64,000 nt of DNA from Silanimonas sp. Lineage in GTDB: Bacteria > Pseudomonadota > Gammaproteobacteria > Xanthomonadales > Xanthomonadaceae. Within the stretch, counting starts at the first letter, position 1, and the number at the start of each line of letters is the position of its first letter. Location of the stretch: contig JAGXTI010000020.1 in the NCBI GenBank assembly GCA_018334015.1, positions 62,001 through 126,000 of the forward strand. The letters are read 5' to 3'. Positions 39,855 through 47,988 of the stretch are shown piece after piece. Position numbers and translations under genes: made by a program. The notes beneath the pieces are model-generated. The model saw nothing but the letters and a program-made list of their open reading frames with translations, did no database searches and had not been told where the DNA came from.

Positions 39855-41077
39855 GGCGTAGTGCCCTCGACCGGATCAAGGACGAGCAGAAGCCGCTCGC
39901 CCTGCACGGCACCGGATCGGACGACGATGCGATCTCCCAGCCTTGCTCCGAGCACGATGTCGCGAGTCTCACCCTGCGCACCCTGCGAAACAGCCACCAT
40001 ACGAACCCGTTGGCCCGGCCTGATCCCGGGCTGGTAGGGAATCGAGAGCGTCCCATCCTCGGCCCGGGCGCGGAGAGTGGCGCGCAGGCTCGTCTGGTCG
40101 GCAAAGGCCCCGAGCTTCGAAAGATCGTCTTCGATGGCGATCTCGACGGACCGGAAGCCCTGATCCACCACCGGGTTCACCCGCGCCACGCTGCCACCGA
40201 GCACTTCCGAGCCCACGTCCAGACGGGCGGGTGTTCCGACACCGATCATGGGCGCGAGGTCTTCGGGCACCCGGACCAGGGCGATGAATCCCTTGGGCTC
40301 GATCACCCGTCCGATCTTCGTCCCGGCCACGAGGGCCTGACCCACTTCCAGTTCCAGGGCACTCAGCACCCCCGCAACCGGTGCGGTAATCGTCAACCGC
40401 GATGACAGGTAACGCAGGCGCTCCAGACTGTCCTCGGCACTCCGTCGCGCCTCCGCCTCCACTGCGACGCGGGCGTTCCGCAGGCGCTCTCCGGTCGCCA
40501 AGCGCAACTGCGCGGCCCGGTGGTCGGCTTTGGCCATCTCCAGTCTCGCCAGCGACTCCTCGAGCGACAGGCGTGAAATGACCCCTTTCTCGAACGATGC
40601 CCTGCGCGCCGCGTGTTCCGATTCCGCGAAACGCAGCGCCGCCTTGGAACGGGCGAACGCCGCCTGCTCATCGACCGCCTGGGCTTCGGCGGTGGCTTCG
40701 GCCACCGTGTGCTGCGCCTCGGCTTGGAGAAACCAGGAACGTGCCGCTTCCGCATCGGCCAACAGCCGCTCGTTGGCGAGGACGGCAATGCGCTGTCCCT
40801 TGGCAACACGATCTCCGGGTGATGCTGAAATGGTCCGGACGGTACCGTCCACTTCCAGCGCCAACACCACCACGCTCCGGGGCTGGAGCGAGCCCAGGGC
40901 CTCGATCGGGAAATCGATGGCTTGCCGCTCCACGACCAGTTCCACACGGCGCTCGGGCTCGTCCCCCCGCAGGAGCAACCAGCCCAGCATGGCCGCGACG
41001 GCCAACAGGATGGCGACGGCGATGATCCACCGGCGGTGATCCATCGCGAAATGACGCCGGGGCTTCGGCACATCCAT
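39851..41077 (-). CDS. HlyD/MacA-type periplasmic adaptor of the ABC exporter
   Basis: The protein has 408 residues from the ATG at 41077, five bases after the permease stop. A single N-terminal membrane anchor (WIIAVAILLAVAAMLGWLLL) is followed by a barrel-sandwich half (GTVRTISASPGDRVAKGQRIAVL), an Ala/Glu/Arg-rich coiled coil near residues 120-230, the second half (APVAGVLSALELEVGQALVAGTKIG) and beta-barrel domains. It resembles MacA-type adaptors that dock on TolC. No outer-membrane channel is encoded in the operon, so the TolC at 19511 is a candidate partner (inference). Confidence 0.88.
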   Translation of the reverse strand: MDVPKPRRHFAMDHRRWIIAVAILLAVAAMLGWLLLRGDEPERRVELVVERQAIDFPIEALGSLQPRSVVVLALEVDGTVRTISASPGDRVAKGQRIAVLANERLLADAEAARSWFLQAEAQHTVAEATAEAQAVDEQAAFARSKAALRFAESEHAARRASFEKGVISRLSLEESLARLEMAKADHRAAQLRLATGERLRNARVAVEAEARRSAEDSLERLRYLSSRLTITAPVAGVLSALELEVGQALVAGTKIGRVIEPKGFIALVRVPEDLAPMIGVGTPARLDVGSEVLGGSVARVNPVVDQGFRSVEIAIEDDLSKLGAFADQTSLRATLRARAEDGTLSIPYQPGIRPGQRVRMVAVSQGAQGETRDIVLGARLGDRIVVRSGAVQGERLLLVLDPVEGTTP

Positions 41078-41082
41078 CCGTT

Positions 41083-43260
41083 TCAGTCCTCTCGAAGCAG
41101 CGAAGCCAGGGGCAGGCGTCCGACCATCCAAAGACACGACGCGAACACGCCGAGGAAAGCAGCAAGTGCGACCAAGGGCAACACCAGCAATGCCTCGGCA
41201 AAAGCCTGGGTATCGGCCCGCGGCAAAGCCGCCTCGATGCCACTCCGTGCGGCCAGGGCAAGCAGCACCCCCAGCAAGGATCCCGTGCCGATCCAGACCA
41301 GCGACTGGCCCGCCATCCGCCATGCTGCGGCTCTTGGTCTTTCACCGATCGCCAAGCGGATGGCCAGAACACGGCGCGCGAAACGGGCGTATGCGGTGGC
41401 GATCATCACACTGGCCACACCGAGCACGGTCATCCCGACCAGAAGCAAGGCAAGCGCCGCATCCCTGAGCAGCAGCAGGTTCCGCCGCTGGGCATCGATC
41501 ACATCGACAACCCGCAAGGGACGAGAAAGACGGTATTCCCGCAGGCTGTCGCCGATCCGCAGCGCCTGATCCCTCGCGCCAAGAGCCCCACTGCTGCGGA
41601 ACACGATGCTCGCTGTGGATCCCTGGCAACCGCCAGTATCAAGAGCGCGGAACATCACGAAACGCAATTCCGGGGCCGATGCTCCCACACGAAAGCCCGA
41701 GAACAGACCGACCGGATCCGAGATCATCTCGGCAACCCGGCGATTTGCCGGCACCAAGGCCTGCACGAGACTGACCCGAGCGTTGCCCATATCGGCCAGA
41801 CTGAAATCCCTTCCATCGAGCCGCAAACCCAGGACCTGCGCGATCCCCGCCGTTGCGAGAAACATCGTACCGCTGGCTCCTTCGGCTGCCGGCATCCGGC
41901 CGTCCATCCAGGGCTCGCTGCAAATCATCGCGGCTCCAGCCTCGGCCCTCTCCAAACGCTCCGCGACGGAGCGTGCATGACCCGGCAAGCCGGTGGCTCC
42001 AGCCGTCGGTGCGGCGCGCACCACCCAGAGCTGGTCCGCCTGATAACCAAGGTAGAGTCCACGCAAAGCCCGCAGTTCCGCGGTGGCAAGCCAGGCGAAG
42101 GAGGAAAACGGACCGATCAAGGCGATCATGCCCGCAAGCGAGGCTCCCGCCAGCCTGGCGTTCCAGATCCCCTGCGTGGCGGTGGTCCGCAGCGCCAGCC
42201 GCGAGTCGATCCGCCAGAGTCCGACGACGAAGAAGCCGAGAAGAAAAGCAGCCAGACCGGCAACGAACAGAAGCAGTGCGTAAGCCAGGGCAAGGGCAGC
42301 GGATTGCGGGGTGGTGCTCCATCCGATCCAGCAGGCGACCGCGACCAAGCCGAGCAGTGCCGGCAGCAGTGCGCTCGCCGCTCGACGCAGATACCGAAAG
42401 CCGATGAAGCCGAGCGAAGCACCGAGTGCCCGTTGAATCTCCATCTCCCGCAGGCTTGTCGCCGCGAGGAAAATACCGAACGCGAACAGGACGCCGACCT
42501 TGAGCGAGGCGACCATCGGGCGCAAGCGCTCAATCCAGGCCAAGCGACCCTCAAGATGCCGAGCAAGCCTGGCCGACAGGGTTTCAGCCTCGAACAGGGA
42601 TCGGCCGAATACCGAATCGGCCAGTGCCAGATCCTGCAAGCGCTCCTGCACCCGGCGAAACGTCGCTCCCGAATCGGCCAAGGCGGGCACGACCACGACC
42701 TCGGTCGAATCGAACCACTCACCACCGGTGCAAACCAGCAGGACCGGGGCAGCCTCGGTTCCGGCCAGTTCCCGGATCAATGCCGCCTGCGGTGCCGGTC
42801 TCACCAGTAAGCCAAGATCCCCGTGACGGACGATGCCCACCGGCGGGGCGTTCCCCACCCAGTAACCGATATCCGGATTGCATTCCGAACTCCGGGACAG
42901 GAATTCGCCCAGTCGCCTGGACACCTCGAGCAAGGCGACACGCTCAACGCTGCCATCAGGCAGTGCGACATGGGCGGCGCTCCGGCGCACCGAGCCCACC
43001 GCACTGGTGTCCGCCGCATCGGCCAGTACCTTGCGCACCGTCGAAAAATCAAGCGTTCGGGGAACCACGATCCGCTCGCCCAGGGCACCATCCAGCGCGA
43101 CCGAACGGCTGAGCGTGAAAACACCGCGTTCATGCAGGGCATCGACCACGTGCTGGTAGCGGGCGGTGACCGCTTGGGCGATCGAAAGCAGCACGGCCAG
43201 AAGCAGCAGGGTGGCCGCCGCCGCCAACCAGCGCCAATCCAACCGGAGGCTCTGCAGCAT
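41083..43260 (-). CDS. FtsX/MacB-like ABC exporter permease
   Basis: Inner-membrane protein of 725 residues. There is one N-terminal membrane helix (WLAAAATLLLLAVLLSIAQA), a periplasmic domain of about 210 residues, a central block of helices (KVGVLFAFGIFLAATSL, then three to four more), a second periplasmic part, and a C-terminal FtsX-like block (DAALALLLVGMTVLGVASVMIATAY, LVWIGTGSLLGVLLALAA, VALAAFLGVFASCLW). The layout is larger than the four-helix MacB and nearer to eight-to-nine-helix FtsX-type permeases. Several Cys residues occur in the periplasmic domain. It starts seven bases after the CxxC protein gene, so all five genes look co-transcribed. Confidence 0.85.
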   Translation of the reverse strand: MLQSLRLDWRWLAAAATLLLLAVLLSIAQAVTARYQHVVDALHERGVFTLSRSVALDGALGERIVVPRTLDFSTVRKVLADAADTSAVGSVRRSAAHVALPDGSVERVALLEVSRRLGEFLSRSSECNPDIGYWVGNAPPVGIVRHGDLGLLVRPAPQAALIRELAGTEAAPVLLVCTGGEWFDSTEVVVVPALADSGATFRRVQERLQDLALADSVFGRSLFEAETLSARLARHLEGRLAWIERLRPMVASLKVGVLFAFGIFLAATSLREMEIQRALGASLGFIGFRYLRRAASALLPALLGLVAVACWIGWSTTPQSAALALAYALLLFVAGLAAFLLGFFVVGLWRIDSRLALRTTATQGIWNARLAGASLAGMIALIGPFSSFAWLATAELRALRGLYLGYQADQLWVVRAAPTAGATGLPGHARSVAERLERAEAGAAMICSEPWMDGRMPAAEGASGTMFLATAGIAQVLGLRLDGRDFSLADMGNARVSLVQALVPANRRVAEMISDPVGLFSGFRVGASAPELRFVMFRALDTGGCQGSTASIVFRSSGALGARDQALRIGDSLREYRLSRPLRVVDVIDAQRRNLLLLRDAALALLLVGMTVLGVASVMIATAYARFARRVLAIRLAIGERPRAAAWRMAGQSLVWIGTGSLLGVLLALAARSGIEAALPRADTQAFAEALLVLPLVALAAFLGVFASCLWMVGRLPLASLLRED

Positions 43261-43267
43261 GGAAGGC

Positions 43268-43762
43268 TTACTTGGGTTGCTGCGGCGCGGGCCCGGACGG
43301 CAGGATCACCGTATAGATCGACGCATCGATGGCCGGCCTTGACTCCAACCCTCCGGTAAGCGCCTGCCGGAAGTCGGCGCAGCTTCGACAAAAATCCTCC
43401 CGCATCGTTACCAGGATGACGCGCTCCCGCAGAGGCTTGTCGGCATCGTGATCCTGCGACCCGGGAAATTCGGCCGAGCGACGGATCGCACAAGCCTCGA
43501 CCCCGGCAGCCAGAGCCGCGTCCACGGCCGGCCACAGGTCTGCAGCAGCCGTTTCCGGGGGCGTCAGTACACCCACGCAGCGGCCGTCGGTTGCGAAGAC
43601 GAACACCTTGGGCAATACACCTCGCGGCCCCTGGTCGACGTACAAAGCCCTGTAGACCTCCAGCCGGATGTCGGCTTCGGTGAGGCGTTCGGCATGGGCC
43701 GACGACATGCCGAAGGCCGCAGCAAGAACCAGCAGGAAAGCGGACAGGCGATTGATCGGCAT
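43268..43762 (-). CDS. Exported protein with a thioredoxin-like CxxC site
   Basis: The protein has 164 residues with a signal peptide (LSAFLLVLAAAFGMSSAHA) after the ATG at 43762. I do not recognise a named family. A strand followed by a Cys pair, ILVTMREDFCRSCADF, near residue 125 resembles the active-site layout of thioredoxin-fold proteins (CxxC = CRSC). Two further Cys occur earlier, at DGRCVG and EACAIR. Its neighbours are a six-Cys secreted peptide and an ABC exporter, so formation or exchange of disulfides in the peptide is a testable idea. The start at 43762 is chosen over an upstream frame that lacks a signal sequence. Confidence 0.65.
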   Translation of the reverse strand: MPINRLSAFLLVLAAAFGMSSAHAERLTEADIRLEVYRALYVDQGPRGVLPKVFVFATDGRCVGVLTPPETAAADLWPAVDAALAAGVEACAIRRSAEFPGSQDHDADKPLRERVILVTMREDFCRSCADFRQALTGGLESRPAIDASIYTVILPSGPAPQQPK

Positions 43763-43846
43763 TCTTCTGATCCTAAAAAGTTCAAAACCCTGACTTTGGA
43801 CGGCCAGAAGTGATCCCAACACACCTTCCATCAAAATGACCTTACA

Positions 43847-44017
43847 TCAAAGGACTACGCAGCTGCCATCACTCCCACAGCGGACGCAAAAGTTACTATT
43901 GCAATGATAGCAGACAGTCTCGTCGCAAATGCTAACCCACTCAGAAGCAGCAACTAAGCCAGGCAAAATAAAGGCAACTGAGAAAACAACATAAGCAGCC
44001 AATTTGTTCTTTTTCAT
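43847..44017 (-). CDS. Small secreted cysteine-rich peptide (56 residues, six Cys)
   Basis: First gene of the exporter operon. The ATG at 44017 has a clear GAGG ribosome binding site and begins MKKNK, a hydrophobic core and a likely cleavage site after LVAAS. The mature part is about 30 residues with Cys at 31, 36, 39, 44, 47 and 53, including two CxxC pairs (CYHC, CVRC). It could be a disulfide-rich peptide or a metal-binding knuckle. The gene lies in DNA much poorer in GC than its neighbours, a sign of recent transfer. It matches no bacteriocin class I know; a pheromone, toxin or metallophore role is speculation. Confidence 0.6.
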   Translation of the reverse strand: MKKNKLAAYVVFSVAFILPGLVAASEWVSICDETVCYHCNSNFCVRCGSDGSCVVL

Positions 44018-44123
44018 ATTGACCTCTTCAGTGAAGGATTGGTGAATGAACAGAAGATGAAGCATCACAACCCTGCACTAGGCGGTGTCATGAAAATGTG
44101 AATGATATCAGCTGGTTGACCGT

Positions 44124-44141
44124 AGTCTCGTTGCAGAGACT
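44124..44141. promoter_or_regulatory. Inverted repeat between the peptide operon and the BLUF gene
   Basis: AGTCTC-GTTGCA-GAGACT, an 18-base perfect palindrome with 6-base arms, lies in the AT-rich divergent intergenic region (44018-44232), with TATAG next to it. It could be an operator for either gene. No regulator gene is adjacent. Confidence 0.3.
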
Positions 44142-44232
44142 ATAGAACGCACACGCCGCACTCACGCGATGCTCAGCCTAACTTGACCAGCCAAGCTCGA
44201 TACTGTGTGTTGTCTTGCAATAAGCGCCCTCC

Positions 44233-44760
44233 ATGACCCTGTTCCGTCTCGTCTACGCCAGCCGCGCCGCCGACGCCCTGACACCGAGCGACCACGACCA
44301 GATCCTCGTCAGTTCGCGGCGCAACAACGGCAAGGCCGGCGTCACCGGGTTGCTGGCCTTCAGTGCCCGCGAGTTCCTGCAATGTCTCGAAGGCTCGCGC
44401 GAGGCGGTCAGCACCACCTACGGCCGCATCCTTGCCGATCCCCGCCATCAGGATGTGCAGCTGATCGATTGCCGTGCGGCCGATGTGCGCTGGTTCGGCG
44501 AATGGGGCATGCACGGTCTGCCGCCCTCCAAACTGACGCGGCAACGTGTGTTGCGCTACAGCGAGCGCGAACTGTTCACCCCCACGCGGATGAGCAGCGG
44601 CAACGTGCTGGCCCTGCTCGCCGATCTTGCCCAGGAGCTCGACGCCGAGCAGAAAGCCACGGCACCGCTGGAACCCGCCGTCACCAGCAGCATCCGGCCG
44701 AGTTCCGAGGCACCGCGCGAGGGCCTGTTGGCGAAGATCGGGCTGAAGCGCGAGAACTGA
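44233..44760 (+). CDS. BLUF-domain blue-light photoreceptor
   Basis: The protein has 175 residues: a BLUF domain (residues 1-95) that binds FAD and shifts a hydrogen bond network on blue light, then a Pro/Ala-rich C-terminal tail without an output domain. The photocycle residues are present: Tyr8 in LVYAS, Asn32 in RRNNGKAGVTGLL, Gln50 in EFLQCLEG, and the Trp/Met region in RWFGEWGMHG. Short BLUF proteins act by binding partners. The neighbours (a Cys-rich peptide operon on one side, a TrmY-like gene on the other) do not identify a partner. It is convergent with the TrmY gene, with five bases between stops. Confidence 0.93.
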   Translation: MTLFRLVYASRAADALTPSDHDQILVSSRRNNGKAGVTGLLAFSAREFLQCLEGSREAVSTTYGRILADPRHQDVQLIDCRAADVRWFGEWGMHGLPPSKLTRQRVLRYSERELFTPTRMSSGNVLALLADLAQELDAEQKATAPLEPAVTSSIRPSSEAPREGLLAKIGLKREN

Positions 44761-44765
44761 ACCGG

Positions 44766-45359
44766 TCAGCCCTGGTCGAGGGCGTGGTGGATCAACACCA
44801 CGCACTGCGAGGCGAACAGCATCCGCGGGCCGAGTGAGAGCTTCGTTGCACCGAGACGCTCCAGGCTGCCGAAGGTCTTCTTCGGCATCGGGATGTGGTC
44901 GGTGAGCAGGAAGCAGGGTTGGTCGGCGAAGGTCTGCACACTGATCGGCGTGCCCTTGCGGTCGAGCACGAAGAGCTGATGGTCCACGGCCAACTGCTGC
45001 ACCAGCCGCTCGAAACTGATCGTCTGCACCGTCACGCCGGGTTCAACCGGTCGCGTTTCCTCCTTGCCCATGCCGCGCGAGGTGTCGAGTGCCTTCGCCA
45101 CTTTCGCCAGCAACGCGCGCTCGTCGAAGCCCCCGAGTTCATGCATGGCCCGCGGCTCGAAGCGCAACGTGCGCGAGTAATCCGCGGTGCTCTCCAGCAC
45201 GAGGTATACGACGACATCATCGCGGTGCGACTGCGCGACGAAGATCGCGTTCATCAGCACATGGGCGAGGATCTCGGGGTGCGCATCGGTGCCGATCGAG
45301 GCCAGCAGCTTGCCGCTGTCGACGGGCGCGGCGCGGGCGCGGAGGACGAAGGTGCGCAT
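44766..45359 (-). CDS. TrmY-like tRNA pseudouridine(54) N1-methyltransferase family protein
   Basis: The protein has 197 residues from the ATG at 45359 (an ATG at 45371 is possible). It resembles the SPOUT methyltransferase TrmY/DUF358: MRTFVLRARAAP at the start, HPEILAHVLMNAIFVAQSHRDDVVVYLVLES, SRTLRFEP, and a C-terminal trefoil-knot region (PCFLLTDHIPMPKKTFGSLERLGATKLSLG, in blocks). Archaeal TrmY makes m1-pseudouridine at tRNA position 54, and bacterial homologues are scattered. The function in this organism is not established. It lies next to a scar of broken genes, consistent with horizontal acquisition. Confidence 0.8.
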   Translation of the reverse strand: MRTFVLRARAAPVDSGKLLASIGTDAHPEILAHVLMNAIFVAQSHRDDVVVYLVLESTADYSRTLRFEPRAMHELGGFDERALLAKVAKALDTSRGMGKEETRPVEPGVTVQTISFERLVQQLAVDHQLFVLDRKGTPISVQTFADQPCFLLTDHIPMPKKTFGSLERLGATKLSLGPRMLFASQCVVLIHHALDQG

Positions 45360-45441
45360 GGGTTCGATCATCGGGTTTCTCGTGCGAGGCGTTGTTCGAT
45401 GGCCATTGCGACGGCCTCGCAGCATGCGATCAGGTCGCGGA

Positions 45442-45600
45442 TCAGGCGTTCTTCCACATCCACATGGCCTTCGAGACCTGCACCTTCCTGGTGCGGCCGA
45501 GGTCCTTGATGGTCGCCTTGTCGAGCTGCAGGCCGACCTCTTCCGAGATCACCGTGCCGCCGAAGCGCAGCACCGGCATCGAGATGGGGGTGGAAGTCAT
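45442..45600 (-). pseudogene. Chimeric 52-residue ORF containing a GroEL fragment
   Basis: Bases 45468-45562 match groEL at 52041-52135 without gaps, with five mismatches in 95 bases. The ORF keeps the groEL reading frame: after [13 protein letters not shown] comes [20 protein letters not shown], then [12 protein letters not shown] and a foreign tail. This corresponds to about 30 residues of the apical domain of GroEL, far too little to fold as a chaperonin. Its ATG overlaps the stop of the upstream broken glycosyltransferase as ATGA. It is most likely a duplicated fragment captured by chance; whether it is translated is unknown. Confidence 0.75.
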
Positions 45601-46545
45601 GCCAGCAATCCCTCCAGGCGGCTGAGGTGCTGCTGGATCGACCAGCGCGCGGCCAGGCGGCGGTCGGATTCGATGGTGAGAAACCAGATGTTGCGGTCGG
45701 CGAAAGCGTCCTGAATCAGGGTCTCGGCATTGCGGCGCTGCTCGACATTGCCGATGCGGCGCACATGAGGATTCTCCTGAAAGCTCAAGCGCGAGCGGTC
45801 GCCATGACGGCGCGCGAACGAGGCATAGGTGGCGAACTCCGACCAGGTGACCGGCGTGCGCTGCAACAGGCGCTGCGTCCAGTCGCCGACCTCGCGGTCA
45901 AAGTGTTTCAGCATCGCCAGCACCGTCGCGCGGTCGAACACGTAGGGCGTGCCGACATAACCGTTGACCTTGCCTTCGACGCCGGGCAGCGGGAGGCCCC
46001 CTCAAAGAAGCTCTCGGCGGTGGCATGCCAGGTCCGCTGCTGGCGCGTCGCCTGCGCGGGCTGCAGCCATTTCTCGAACACGACGCTGTTGTCGCCGGTG
46101 CCGAAGAGTGCGAAGTCGGGGTTAGCGCAGATCACCACGTCGGAATCGAGAATCACGTAGCGCTTGCAGTCGAGGTAACGCGACAGCGCCAGCTTGGTCA
46201 GCTGCTGCGTCTGCCAGCCCTCGCAGCGCATGAAGGGCACCAGGCTCACGCGCTTTCCAGGCTCATCAGCCAGACCGCGGCACGGCGACCCAGGCGGCGG
46301 CGCACGGCGGCGGCGCGCAGGCGGTTGGCCTCGATCTGCGGCGGCAGCACATCCGCGGTGGTGTGCAGCTTCATGCCGCCATCCACCAGCGGCAGGAACA
46401 GGTCGCGGTCTTCGGTATGTACCACGACGTGATGCGGAATGTCGCCGAGGCCAAAGCGCTTGAGGCTGCGGCGCAGCAGGCGGAAATGGTCGATATCCCC
46501 CCGGTAGGAGGCCGAAGCCAGGACGGTGTCAGGCGAGGTGGACAC
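45597..46545 (-). pseudogene. Frameshifted DUF6492-like glycosyltransferase gene
   Basis: Three consecutive ORFs together resemble one DUF6492-type sugar transferase. The first (from a GTG at 46545) has VLASASYRGDIDHFRLLRRSL and HTEDRDLFLPLV. The second has VPFMRCEGWQTQQLTKLALS and RYVILDSDVVICANPDFALF, with the DSD metal/donor motif. The third has a VFDRATVLAMLKHF-type C-terminus. One frame change lies near 46250 and another at a CCCCC run (45997-46001), after ESFFEGA. As it stands no full-length protein can be made unless the frames are rescued or the indels are sequencing errors. Confidence 0.75.
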
Positions 46546-46569
46546 GGGGAAAGTATAGGAAATTCAAGG

Positions 46570-46800
46570 CGCTGTTCGCGTTGATGGTGGCCGGTTCGGT
46601 TCGCTGCACAGCACCGCATCGGGCGTCACGGCGGTCGGCAGGTCGGTGTCGCGGGCGGGCCGCCAGAAATCGATGCCGCCAACGAAAGGCCGTGGTCCAG
46701 TGCGCGCCCATGCGCGCCGCGGCCTTGCGGACACTCAAGCCGGCGTCCATGACCTCGGCCTGCCGACCTGGCGCATCGTGAAGCGCGACGCGCCACCCTC
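46570..46800 (-). pseudogene. Remnant of an IS1595-type transposase
   Basis: The minus strand encodes GRQAEVMDAGLSVRKAAARM followed by HWTTAFRWRHRFLAA, a helix-turn-helix segment typical of IS1595-group transposases. A short stretch in another frame, TPDAVLCSEPN, resembles the catalytic Asp region that should lie far downstream, so most of the middle is deleted and the frame broken. No terminal repeats were found. It borders the frameshifted glycosyltransferase gene and suggests that mobile DNA shaped this interval. Confidence 0.5.
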
Positions 46801-46860
46801 CAACCCGTCAGCCGAACCGAAGCACTGAGTCGGCGCGCTTGGCGTGGCGCTCGCGGTGCT

Positions 46861-47988
46861 TCAGCATGTGACGTAGCCGCGCACGGCCGCGATCACCTGC
46901 TCGACCTCGGTCGCGCTCAGGTAGGGGTGCAGCGGCAGGCACAGCAGCGTCGCCGCCCAGGCTTCGGTCGCAGGCAGGCCGGCGGGGTCGCAGGGGTAGG
47001 CGGCGTAGCCCGGCTGCCGGTGTGTCGGCACCCGGTAGTAGGCGACCGAGGGCACGCCCTGCGCGGCCAGATGCGCGGCCAGCGCGTCGCGCGCGGCGTG
47101 CCGGATCGCGTAGTAGGACCAGCAGGGCAGGTCGCCCGCGCGGTACGCGGGCAGCGTGACCCGCTCGCGCAGGGCCTGGGCGTAGCGCGCGCCGATGCGT
47201 CGGCGCGCGGCCAGCTCGGCGTCGTAGATGGCGAGCTTCTCGAGCAGCACCGCCGCCTGCAGCGTGTCGAGGCGCGAGTTGGTGCCGACTCGCACATGCT
47301 GGCGCTGGCCGCCCTCGGTGCCGTGATGCGCGATCGAGCGGGCGGCCGCGGCCAGCGCGGGGTCGCGGATGAACATCGCCCCGCCGTCGCCCCAGCAGCC
47401 CAGCGCCTTCGACGGGTAGAACGAGGTCGCCGCGCCGTCGCCGAAGGTGCCGCACCAGGCACCCTGCGACTGCGAGCCCAGCGAATGCGCGGCATCGGTG
47501 AAGAGCTTAAGCCCCTCGGCCGCGCACAGCGCGCCCAGCCGCGCATGGTCGGCCGGCACCGCGAAGAGGTCGACGGCGATCACCGCGCGCGGCCGCAGGT
47601 GCCCGGCGGCGCGCACCCTCGCCAGCGTGCGGGCCACGCTGTCGGGGCAGATCACGCCAGTGGCCGGCTCGACGTCGCAGAACACCGGCGTGGCCCCGGC
47701 CAGCGCCACCGCCCCGGCCGTGGCGGCGAAGGTCAGCGAGGGCACCAGCACCGCGTCGCCGGTGCCGATCCCGGCCGCGCGCACGAGGATCTGGAGCGCA
47801 TCGGTGCCGTTGGCGCAGGCGATGGTGTGGATGCCGCCGCCCAGCCATGCCGAGAGCCGCGCCTCCAGCGCCTGGACCGCCGGCCCGTCGACGAATGCGC
47901 CCGCGGCCAGGACCGCGGCGATCGCCGCCGACACGCCGGGCTCGAGCGCATCGCGCTGCCGGCCGAGGTCGACCATGCGGATCGTCAC
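46861..47988 (-). CDS. DegT/DnrJ/EryC1/StrS-family sugar aminotransferase
   Basis: PLP-dependent enzyme of 375 residues that puts an amino group on a keto-sugar nucleotide. Blocks are MVDLGRQRDAL at the start, ACANGTDALQILVRAAGIGTGD, the DAAHSLG cofactor-binding Asp region, and SFYPSKALGCWGDGG with the PLP Lys near residue 194; substrate regions GTNSRLDTLQAAVLLEKL follow. The GTG at 47988 overlaps the TGA of the oxidoreductase gene as GTGA, so the two are coupled. The pair resembles WbpE-type aminotransferase plus WbpB-type dehydrogenase of amino-sugar pathways. Confidence 0.88.
   Translation of the reverse strand: MTIRMVDLGRQRDALEPGVSAAIAAVLAAGAFVDGPAVQALEARLSAWLGGGIHTIACANGTDALQILVRAAGIGTGDAVLVPSLTFAATAGAVALAGATPVFCDVEPATGVICPDSVARTLARVRAAGHLRPRAVIAVDLFAVPADHARLGALCAAEGLKLFTDAAHSLGSQSQGAWCGTFGDGAATSFYPSKALGCWGDGGAMFIRDPALAAAARSIAHHGTEGGQRQHVRVGTNSRLDTLQAAVLLEKLAIYDAELAARRRIGARYAQALRERVTLPAYRAGDLPCWSYYAIRHAARDALAAHLAAQGVPSVAYYRVPTHRQPGYAAYPCDPAGLPATEAWAATLLCLPLHPYLSATEVEQVIAAVRGYVTC

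Noticed and set aside
43268..44017. Reading the Cys-rich peptide as a lanthipeptide or other known RiPP precursor
   Set aside because: No LanM, LanB/C, radical SAM or leader-peptidase-type gene is in the operon, and the N-terminus is a Sec-type signal peptide, not a double-Gly leader.
46529..46569. Extending the IS1595-type remnant to the end of its open frame
   Set aside because: The last part overlaps the start of the glycosyltransferase pseudogene and shows no transposase similarity.
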